Source: Azadirachta indica
Lineage: Eukaryota; Streptophyta; Magnoliopsida; Sapindales; Meliaceae
DNA length: 64,000 nt
NCBI GenBank assembly: GCA_022749755.1
Contig: CM040441.1
Location: 22,507,475-22,571,474, forward strand
Direction: 5' to 3'
Made by a program: the position numbers and the translations under genes. Shown one piece after another: positions 56,235 through 64,000 of the stretch (its first letter is position 1; each line of letters opens with the position of its first letter). The notes below the pieces were generated by a model, which did not search any database, had not been told where the DNA came from, and was given only the letters and a program-made list of their open reading frames with translations.

Positions 56235-57160
56235 AATGATCTTGCTGGATCTTTGCCGAGCAATATTATGTTTCTTTTACAGAAATTTGAGGATGTCTTT
56301 TCTGAGGAGGTGTCCCCGATTTACGTCCAATTTGAGGAATTGAGCGTCAAATTGATTTTATACCTGGTGTAACAATTCTGAACCGACCAACCTATAGAAG
56401 TAATCCCGAGGAGACGAAAAAACTTTAACGACAAGTTAACGAACTGATGAGGAAAGTATCCCGAGCAATGTTATGTTAGAGAAAGTATGAGTCCTTCTGT
56501 AGTTCCAGTGCTACTAGTGCCTAAGAAAGAAGGGACATGGAGAATGTGTCTTGATTGCCGATTAGATGATATGTTAGATGAATTGCATGGATCTTGTGTG
56601 TTTTCTAAAGTTGATTTTAAGAGTGAATACCATCAAATTAGGATGAAAGAAGGGGATAAGTGGAAAACTGCAGTTAAAAAAAAATATGGTTTGTACGAAA
56701 GGTTAGTTATCCCTTTTGGGTAACTAATATACTTAGTACTTTCATGAGACTTATGAACCATGTTTTGCGTGCTTTCATTGACAAATTCGTAGTAGTTTAT
56801 TTTGATAATATCTTGATTTATAGCAAAAACTTAGACGATCATGTTGAACATTTAAAACTTATTTTAAAGGTTTTAAAGAAAGAAAGGCTATTTGTTAATT
56901 TTAAGAATTGTACATTTTGCACCGATAAGTTTGTGTTTCTTGGTTTTATTGTAAGTGCTAAAGGGATTGAGGTCAATGAGAAGAAGGGGAAGGCAATTCA
57001 AGAATGGCCAACACCTACTTCAACAAATCAAGTAAGAAGCTTTCATGGATTGGTCAATTTTTATCGGTGCTTTGTTCGAGATTTTAGTAGCATATCTGCA
57101 CCCTTAACCGAAGTCATCAAGAAGAATATTCCGTTCAAGTAGGGAAAAGAGTAAGAAAAG
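56235..57160 (+). pseudogene. Reverse transcriptase of A-V (broken, YFDN)
   Basis: LAGSLPSNIMFLLQKFEDVF, then the shared frameshift near 56312, then [20 protein letters not shown] joined directly to [11 protein letters not shown]. About 15 residues between them are deleted, as a 48-bp deletion with GA at both edges. [17 protein letters not shown] and the catalytic box follow, which reads VYFDNILIYSKN: the second catalytic Asp is Asn. One base is missing after IPFG near 56720. Confidence 0.88.
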
Positions 57161-57590
57161 GCATTCAAACTCATCAAAGAAAAATTGACTAATGCATCTT
57201 TACTTGTTTTACCTAATTTTGTTAAAATATTTGAAATTGAGTGTGATGCTTCAGGTACAGGAATCAGAGGTGTACTAATGCAAGAAGGAAGACCAATTGC
57301 ATACTTTAGTGAGAAACTAAATGAGGCGGCTTTAAACTATCCTACTTACAACAAAGAATTATATGCATTGGTTCGAATTCTAAAAACTTGGCAGCATTAC
57401 CTTTGGCCCAAAGAGTTTATGATTCATACGGATCATGAATCTTTGAAACTTTTAAAGGTGTAACACAAATTAAGCAGATGTCATGGCAAATGGGTGGAAT
57501 TCATTGAGACATTTTCTTATGTGATCAAATACAAACAAGGCAAAGAAAATATAGTTTCTGATGCACTATCACGCAGGTACGCTTTACTTT
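57161..57590 (+). pseudogene. RNase H of A-V (fairly complete)
   Basis: Reads [20 protein letters not shown] (first Asp), [20 protein letters not shown] with the Glu-bearing helix region, [40 protein letters not shown] with the HTDHE motif, then a TAA, then YKQGKENIVSDALSRR. It is the best-preserved RNase H in the window. Both Trp codons lost elsewhere are intact. Stops remain in the connection (near 57140) and at 57461. Confidence 0.88.
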
Positions 57591-57772
57591 CAACCCTTGA
57601 TGCTAAATTGCTTGGATTTGAGTACATTAAGGAGTTGTATGTAACGGATTCTAATTTTTGTGACTTGTTTAAGAATTGCACTAAAGGAGCATGTGGGAAG
57701 TTCTATTTGCATGATGGTTTTCTATTTCGAGAAAATAAATTATGTGTTCCATATTCATCCTTGCGTGAGTTA
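57591..57772 (+). pseudogene. Integrase start of A-V, left of the nested LTR
   Basis: LSTLDAKLLGFEYIKELYVT, then CTKGACGKFYLHDGFLFREN and CVPYSSLREL, interrupted by the reversed LTR at AGTTA. It continues at 58563. Confidence 0.88.
57768..57772. repeat. Target-site duplication AGTTA (left) of nested solo LTR
   Basis: AGTTA precedes the LTR and recurs at 58563-58567. Joining the two sides restores CGTGAGTTACTTGTTCGAG, which is the sequence of the other family A integrases. Confidence 0.96.
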
Positions 57773-58562
57773 TGATACGAACCTCGCTAATAATGTGACG
57801 AAACTCAACACCAAATATAGTAACGAAATCCAAGATTTCCCCAAGACATAAATTTATTGAGTTTTGACCCGATATATATTTAAATAGGAACCAAGATTAT
57901 GATTTACTCAAACGCCACACCAAAAATCCATAAGAAAAACACTTAAGATACAGATGATAAGTTTGATTGTTTTGAACTCCACAAGAAATTAAACTTGAGG
58001 AGCTCAAGAACAAGAAATTACAAGAAATAATTTAACACTCAAAATTGCTTCTTTCATTTCCAAAATAAAAACCTTTTTATAGGCAAATACAAATGAAAAA
58101 TGTTAAAGGTTAGGCCAATAATCCTACCTAACAATTTAACAAAATAAATATAAACTTTGTGACTTTTAAAAATTACAAATTTCAAACATGAAAACGTAAG
58201 TAATGACGTCATATACATATGACATAAGCAATAACGTTGTATGTATATGATGTAAGTGATTATATCATTTTAAGATTCTTAAAAATTGCACAAATGGATT
58301 ATAATTATTGAACATTTTCATGTTCGTCTTCTTGAACTCCGATGACTTGAATGATGTTCGCTTAACCTAATTCTTCAAGACGTATATATTGAATGATATT
58401 TGAATCATAAATCATTTTAATTAGTCCATTTAATGCACCTTCCAATGTCTTGGCTCTAGCTCTTGTAATCGGTCCATTTGACATGCTTATCGAATCATAT
58501 AGATGCCGCAATGAAGTGTCTTTCCTCTTTGTTTATGCTGTTGTACAACTTCATTTGCATCA
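57773..58562 (-). repeat. Solo family A LTR, reversed, inside A-V integrase
   Basis: 790 bp with complete termini (TGATACGAACC...TTTGCATCA on the plus strand) and a perfect 5-bp target duplication. It fixes the exact family A LTR ends. It keeps the reversed TATA box (58072-58081) and TGACGTCA-like sites. A family A element inserted in a family A element and then lost its interior. Confidence 0.96.
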
Positions 58563-59649
58563 AGTTACTTGTTCGAGAAGCACATAGTGGTGGTTTAATG
58601 GGTCACTTTGGCATAATTTAGACTTTACACATATTGCAGGAACATTTCTTTTGGCCGCATATGAAATGTGACGTAGAAAGGGTTTGTGCGAAATGCATTA
58701 CTTGTAGGCAAGCTAAATTTAGGCAACAGCCACATGGATTATATACACTATTTCCTATTCCTAGTGCACCTTGGGTCGATATTTTTATGGATTTTATTTT
58801 GGGATTACCTAGGATAAAGAGGGGGAGAGACTCAGTTTTTGTGGTTGTTGATAGGTTTTTTAAGATGACACACTTTATTACATGTCATAAAACTGATAAC
58901 GCATCACATATACCTGATTTGTTTTTCACGGAGGTTGTTAGGTTGCACGGAATGCCCAAAATTATTATCTCAGATTGAGATGTAAAGAACTTAAGTTACT
59001 TTTGGAAGATATTGTGGGAAAAGTTAAGAACTAAATTATTTTTTTTCACTACTTGTTATCCACAAACAGATGGTCAAACCGAAATAGTAAATAGGACATT
59101 ATCTACTTTATTGCGTACTATCATATAAAAGAACCTAAAAAGTTGAGAAGATTGTTTGCCGCATGTTGAATTTGCTTATCATCCTTGTATTCATTCTGCT
59201 ACTAAGTTTTCATCGTTTGAAATTATCTATAGTTTTAATTCACTAACTCCTTTAAATTTAACTCTTTTACCTATGAGTGAGCGCGTTAATTTAGATGACA
59301 AGAAGAAAGCTAATTTCATTAAGCAAATTCATGAGAAAGCAAGGCAACAAATAGAACAACGAACGGAACAATATGCAAGCAAGCCAATAAGGGATACAAG
59401 AAGGTTATCTTTGAGCCTGAATATTGGGTTTGGTTACATATGAGGAATGAGGGTTTTTCCAAGCAAAGACATTATAAACTTCTACCAAGGGGAGATGGTC
59501 CATTTCATGTAGTGGAACGCATCAAACAATGCCTACAAACTTGAACTATCAGGTGAGTATGGGGTAAGTACAAGCTTTAATGTTTTTGACTTATCTCCTT
59601 TTGATGTAGGTAGCGATTTAAGGACAAATCCTTTTCAAGAGGGGGAGAA
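58563..59649 (+). pseudogene. Integrase of A-V, right of the nested LTR (broken)
   Basis: Zinc-binding GLMGHFGI...[13 protein letters not shown] and [12 protein letters not shown] with the HHCC residues present. The core has Asp in PWVDIFMDF, Asp in IIISD (followed by a CGA-to-TGA stop) and Glu in [29 protein letters not shown] and [20 protein letters not shown] follow. A one-base deletion near 59380 shifts the C-terminal region. RGDGPFHVVERI and [20 protein letters not shown] are still readable. Confidence 0.88.
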
Positions 59650-60198
59650 TGATGCAAACAAAATTGCGTAACCATGTAAACAAAAGGAGAAACTCACACA
59701 TAAAGTTGAAGACACTCAATTGCATCATCTATATGATTCACTAAGTATGCCGAGTAGACCAATTACAAGAGCTCTGCCAAGAGATTGTAAAGTGCCTTAA
59801 AGAATTAGGCTCAGTGAATATCATTTAAGCGATTGAAGTTAAAGAAGACTAATATGAAAATGTTCAAAAATTATAGTTCAATTGTTGGCCTAACCTTGAA
59901 CATTTTTCCTTTATATTTGCCTATAAAAGGGCTTTCATTTTTTAAATGAAACAGGCAATTTTGAGTGTTAAATTATTTCTTATAAATTTTTGTTCTTGAA
60001 CTTTTCAAGTCTAATTTAATGTTAAGTTATCATCTAAATTCTTAAGTGTTTTTTAAAGGATTTTTGGTGTGGCGTTTGAATTCTTATTTAGATAGATATC
60101 GGGTTAAGACTCAATAAACTTGCGTCTTGGGGAAATCTTGGGGTTTTTTACTACATTTGTTGTTGGGTTTCGTCACATTATTGACGAGGTTTATATCA
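59650..60198 (+). repeat. Family A LTR (3' LTR of A-V), internally deleted
   Basis: 549 bp after the purine tract CAAGAGGGGGAGAA, TGATGCAAACAAAA to GGTTTATATCA. It lacks about 200 bp of U3 (with the palindrome) and shorter pieces. TATA box CTATAAAAGGG at 59931. Followed by minus satellite. Confidence 0.9.
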
Positions 60199-60730
60199 TC
60201 CAGCCCCAAAAATCGTACGTTTTCAACTTCTTTGTTTTGAAAATAAAATGTTAGTAAGGATCCTAATGCAATGGTGAGTAACAAGACGTGCGGTTCATCT
60301 CGAAACGATGTTGTTATTTGAATTCGTATCACGTTTGACAATTTTGTCCCCAAAAATCTTACATTTTCAACTTCTCCGTTTTCGAAATAAAATGTATCGT
60401 AAGCATCCTCACACGATGTTGAGTAACTAGACGTGCGGCTTGTCTCAAACCGAAGACATTTTCGAGTCCGCATCACGTTTAACAATTCTGGCACCGAAAA
60501 TTGTACGTTTTCAACTTCTCCATTTTCGAAATAAAATATACTGTAACGATTCTCATGCGATGGTCAGAAACAAAACATGCGGTTTGTCTGAAAATGAAGT
60601 CATTTTTCGAGTTTATATCACATTTGACAAGTCTGACCCCGAAAATCATACGTTTTCAATTTCTCCGTTTTCGAAATAAAATGCACCGTAAGATTCTTTA
60701 CACGATGGTTAGAAAAAGACGTACGGTTTG
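60199..60730 (-). repeat. 144-bp satellite, about 3.7 units, minus orientation
   Basis: Paralogue of 3943-4475 with the same boundaries (TCCAGCCCC after the LTR, GGTTTG before the next LTR) but visibly diverged. Confidence 0.9.
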
Positions 60731-61430
60731 TAATGCAAACGAATTTGTGCAGCCGCATAAACAAGAGGAGAAACTCATACATAAGGCTAGAGACACTCAA
60801 TTGCGGCATCTATATAATTCGCTAAGCATACCGAGTGGACCAATTATAAGACCTAGAGCCAAGACATTGGAAGGTCAATTAAATGGACTAATTAAAAAGA
60901 TGTGTGATTCACATACCATTCAAGATACACGTCTTGAAGAATTAGGCTCAGTGAACATCATTCAGGCGATCGGAAGGCAAGAAGACTAATATGGAAATGT
61001 TGAAATATTATAGTTCATTTGTGCAATTTTTAAGAATCTTAAAATGATATAATCACTTATATCATACTCATACGACGTCATTGCTTACATCATATATATA
61101 TGACGTCATTACTTACGTTTACATGTTTGAAATTTGTAGTTTTTATAACTCATAAAATTTGTATTTATTTTATCAAATTGATAGATAGGATTGTTAGCCT
61201 AACTTTTAACATTTTTCATTTGTATTTGCCTATAAAAAGGCTTTCATTTTGGAAATAAAAAAAGTAATTTTGAGTGTTAAGTTATTTTTTACAAATTTTT
61301 ATTCTTGAACTCTTTAAGTCTAATTTCTTATGGCGTTCAAAAATAACCAAACTTATTATCTCGATTCTTAAGTGTTTTCTTAAAGATTCTTAGTGTGGTG
61401 TTTGAGTAATCATAGTTTTAGTTCTTATCT
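60731..61430 (+). repeat. Truncated family A LTR (third copy)
   Basis: 700 bp, starting TAATGCAAACG, with the same 3' truncation after TTCTTATCT as 4476-5170. TATA box at 61231, and an ATCATATATATATGACGTCA near-palindrome at 61088-61107. Its coding-like tail is better preserved (HKARDTQLRHLYNSLSIPSG, ending at 60989). Confidence 0.88.
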
Positions 61431-62075
61431 ATGAATCTAATTACAAAAATTTTAAACATATTTGGAAAATAAACAAACTTCAAGAAAGCTTCCCTTTTTG
61501 AAGGTTCACCACGAAGTTTTGAAAAAGATGATAATTCTGCCCAACAAGAATGTCCTCCTCTTCAATCCAGCAATCCTGCCCCTCCAATGGAAAACTCCCT
61601 CTTTAGAAAACCCTTTTTTTCATCAAATCCTTCTAAATTCGTTCTCTACCCAGCAGCACCACCAAAGTCCTCCCTTTTACTCCTTTTGTCAATAACTTAT
61701 TCAAAATTCACTCCTACATGTCAAGGAAAGTCTGTCTTCCAGTTGTCTTCTTAGTAGCTGGAATTTTGACCCTTAAACTTAAACATTCGCTTTCTTTTTG
61801 AAATATAGAATTGTAAATCATTATGTCTAGTTTTCAAATTATTTTGTATCACCCAAATATGAGTATTGAGGACAAAGTTATGCTAGAAAATACGGACTAT
61901 ATTCAGCAAATACAGGTCTTCCAGCATCTTGAGTTTGTTTTTAGGCTTTTTACAATAATTTCTACAGCTAATAAAAAGAAACTCAAAGTAATAAAATTTT
62001 AAGATAAAATACATGAATAAAGGACATAAACATAATAAATTATTAAGACAAATATTGATTTATCAACGCCCCGTG
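61431..62075. other. Unidentified insert, third and longest copy
   Basis: Homologous to 5171-5686 with substitutions and about 130 bp more (61925-62053, AT-rich). A 77-codon plus frame (61462-61695) and an overlapping frame rich in Ser and Pro are both open in part. Neither is recognised. A host-gene exon followed by intron-like AT-rich DNA would fit, but this is a guess. Confidence 0.6.
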
Positions 62076-62477
62076 GTGAAACAAAGTTATTTTTCGAATA
62101 GGTCTCATGTTTGACAATTCCCACGTCGAAAATCATACATTTTCAACTTCTCCATTTTCAAAATACAATGCACCGTAATGATACTCACACGATAGTAAGT
62201 AAAAAACGTGCAACCCATATCGAAACAAAGTCGTTTTTTTTTTTAGTTTGTATCACATTTGACAATTCTGAACCCAAAAATCATACGTTTTCAGCTTCTT
62301 TATTTTCAAAATAAAATATATCGTACCGATCTTCACGTGATAGCTAGTAACAAGATATATGGTCCGTCTCGAAATGAAGTCGTTTTTCAAGTGCATATGA
62401 CGTTTGACAATTCCGGCTCCAAAATTCGTACGTTTTCAACTTCTCTATTTTCAAAATAAAATGTACCATAACGATCC
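62076..62477 (-). repeat. 144-bp satellite, about 2.8 units, minus orientation
   Basis: Paralogue of 5687-6069, ending ACGATCC at the family C LTR. Confidence 0.9.
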
Positions 62478-62954
62478 TGGTACCAAAAAATTGAGGTTTG
62501 TGTGAGAATTTAGGTTTTTACTAAATAAGTTTTGAAATAAGTTTTATGGAAAATCTAACAACTATTACCTAACTTTGACAAATGAATACAAACATTTAAA
62601 ATTCTTTGAAAATAAAATAAAACAGCTAAAACTTTGGATTACAACTCACCGAATCTTTCTATCATCTTGAAATTAAACAAAACACATTGCATTTAAACTA
62701 AAAAAATCTTTAAAATCCTTGCATCTAAATTCTGCTTTAAAAATGAACATGCTATAAAGAATTTATCATAAATTTTTCTAGAGAACTCTAAATGCTAAAT
62801 CATAAAATTTTATAGAAAGCTTATTTCAGTGAATACAGTTAAATTTCGAAATTACCCCACTGACAAAGTCTTCACAACTTAGTAAATTAGAGTAATTTTC
62901 TTGAACTTATTGACACTTAAGTTTTGCTCTTGATATTTGGACACTCTCGTGTCA
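62478..62954 (-). repeat. Family C LTR (3' LTR), internally deleted
   Basis: 477 bp, from TGGTACCAAAAAATT to ACACTCTCGTGTCA. About 280 bp are missing near 62545, and shorter pieces elsewhere, compared with 10524-11280. The minus-strand sequence just before it, AACTAAGGGAGAT, is the polypurine tract. Confidence 0.88.
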
Positions 62955-63245
62955 ATCTCCCTTAGTTGAAAAAGACTCATCCTTAAGTTTATATTGTTGT
63001 GATCCTCATAGTATGGAGATAAATCCCAAACATTAAATGTAAATGAAATACTATAACTTTCTGGCAACTACCTTTAAAGAACACTGAGGAATGCACAGAC
63101 AATTACCTTTAAAGAGATAGCCCTCTTGCCGTAAGAATTGCTTGTAAGGATGACTTTCACATTTTACCCATTTTTTGCTGAAGCCTGGATCACTTGCATA
63201 TAATTCCTTCACGACTTCAAAGCTTATGACTTTCACTTGCATTGA
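62955..63245 (-). pseudogene. Integrase of third family C element, core deleted
   Basis: On the minus strand, SFEVVKELYASDPGFSKKW, then FLRQEGYLFKGNCLCIPQCS and LKVVARKL (integrase N-terminal part). This is joined directly to PESYSISFTFNVWDLSPYYE, the integrase C-terminus. The zinc-binding region and the whole DDE core, about 900 bp, are missing. AAG-TTG at the joint suits a deletion between two Lys-Leu codon pairs. A 61-codon tail runs to the LTR and beyond. Confidence 0.85.
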
Positions 63246-63615
63246 GGATAGTAAGGAATGTTTTTGGCTAAGTATATCAGCTACAACATTTTGAACTCCA
63301 GATTTGTGCTAGATGTCGAAGTTGAAAGATTGAAGAAATTCAACCTATCCAGCGTGTCTTCAATTTAGCTTCTGTTGGCTGTTGATGAATTTCAAGGCCT
63401 CATGATCTGAATAGAGAACAAATGGTTTTGAAAGAAGATATTGACTCCAATGAGCCAAAGAGCGACAGATTGCATACAACTCCTTATCGTAAGTAGAATA
63501 TTTCTTGCAAGATTCATTTAGTTTCTCACTGAAGAAAGCAATTGGTGTGTTTCCTTGGCTCAAAACACAACCAATTCCAGTATTTGATGCATCACATTCA
63601 ACTTCAAACACTTGG
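63246..63615 (-). pseudogene. RNase H of third family C element
   Basis: Reads [20 protein letters not shown] (first catalytic Asp), [40 protein letters not shown] and [20 protein letters not shown] with the SDHEALK motif. It is open for 83 codons (63360-63611), then broken by a stop near 63359. The following region (QSFNFDI...VADILSQKHSLLS) reaches integrase. More intact than most. Confidence 0.88.
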
Positions 63616-64000
63616 TTAAAATCTGAAGGTGAAAGAATGGGTGCTTGAGTTACTTGCTTTTGATAGTGTCAAAGCTCCTTTGCGCTTCTTCTGTCCACTT
63701 GAAAGTTTCCCCCTTAAGACATTCAGTAATTGAAGCAACAATTGTGCTAAATCCTTTAATAAAATGCCGATAAAATGATGCAAGGCCATGAAAACTCCGA
63801 ATGTCATGCAAAGACTTAGGTGTTGGCCAATTGAGGATTGCTTCTACCTTGCTAGAATCCATCTTGATGCCTTCTTTAGATACAACATAGCCCAAAAAGA
63901 CTACGCTGTTAGTAAAGAATTCACGTTTCTTCAAATTAGCATATAGCTTTTGTTGTTGCAGTGTGTCGAACACTTGATGGAGATGGTTGACATGTTGTCC
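63616..64000 (-). pseudogene. Reverse transcriptase C-terminal part of third family C element
   Basis: The minus frame 63973-63650 reads FDTLQQQKLYANLKKREFFT, then [60 protein letters not shown] and [20 protein letters not shown], the usual RT thumb/connection. It continues off the right edge of the window, where the catalytic YVDD/FDD box should lie. A frameshift separates it from RNase H near 63650. Confidence 0.9.

Larger units (their letters stand above)
55073..60198 (+). mobile_element. Element A-V, family A, gag deleted, with nested solo LTR
   Basis: 5' LTR (55073-55881), decayed PBS, partial leader, RT, RNase H, start of integrase, reversed solo family A LTR (57773-58562), rest of integrase and a 3' LTR with internal deletions (59650-60198). 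Gag and protease are missing: at about 56234 the leader joins TNDLAGSLPSNIMFLL at the start of RT. The flanking satellite is plus on the left and minus on the right, so the flanks were rearranged or are not a simple target site. Confidence 0.9.
62478..64000 (-). mobile_element. Family C-type element, third locus, 3' part
   Basis: A minus-strand Ty3/gypsy element entering from the right edge: RT end, RNase H, start of integrase, integrase C-terminus, polypurine tract and 3' LTR. The LTR sits at the same satellite position (GATCC then TGGTACC) as in the copies at 6070 and 32819. The family B fragment is absent, so this locus keeps the RNase H and integrase ends that the others lost. The integrase core is deleted. 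Confidence 0.87.

Noticed and set aside
55073..60198. Five-base target duplication around A-V
   Set aside because: The left flank ends GGTAC in plus satellite and the right flank begins TCCAG in minus satellite. They do not match, so the present flanks do not come from one simple insertion.

Overview
The window looks like AT-rich plant (probably eudicot) heterochromatin made almost entirely of dead Ty3/gypsy LTR retrotransposons and a 144-146 bp tandem satellite. No intact host gene, tRNA, rRNA or CRISPR array was found. The plant assignment rests on the gag-PR-RT-RNaseH-IN polyproteins and on primer-binding sites matching the 3' end of initiator tRNA-Met (TGGTATCAGAGC). A 27 kb block is present twice in nearly identical form, separated by an exactly 100-N gap.

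Three element families can be separated by their LTRs. Family A (LTR about 740-830 bp, TGATGCAAA...TTCGTATCA) supplies most of the coding remnants. Family B (LTR about 847 bp, TGATGCAAATACGG...TTCATATCA) is present as a 3' fragment and as solo LTRs. Family C (LTR about 760 bp, minus strand) sits in the satellite with a 5-bp target-site duplication. In families A and B the pol reading frame runs across the polypurine tract into the 3' LTR. As I recall, plant CRM centromeric chromoviruses have the same arrangement.

Layout: 1-3942, 3' half of element A-I; 3943-6069, satellite / truncated LTR / unidentified insert / satellite; 6070-11280, family C element (minus) with a family B fragment inside it; 11281-14610, satellite with an orientation switch; 14611-18901, element A-II, cut by a reversed family B LTR that runs into the gap (18902-19001). 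Then 19002-24837 is element A-III and 24838-30698 is element A-IV, sharing one LTR. Because A-IV is the second copy of A-I, positions 26839-45636 repeat 1-18901 nearly base for base. After that: 46095-46660, the deleted tail of A-II'; 46661-55072, the largest satellite field, broken by a truncated reversed LTR; 55073-60198, element A-V with a nested solo LTR; 60199-62477, a third, older copy of the satellite/LTR/insert/satellite module; 62478-64000, a further family C element (minus).

Nothing here is expected to make a working protein. Every pol copy has stops and frameshifts, many of them C-to-T or G-to-A changes typical of methylated, silenced DNA. All family A copies share one frameshift at the start of RT. 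The main biological interest is the relation between retrotransposons and satellite: LTR ends repeatedly abut satellite directly, target-site duplications are satellite sequence, and the same boundaries recur in three paralogous blocks. This is what one would expect of a centromeric or pericentromeric satellite colonised by CRM-like elements and then reshuffled by duplication. The near-identical block next to an assembly gap may also be an unpurged haplotype. Identities are judged by eye.
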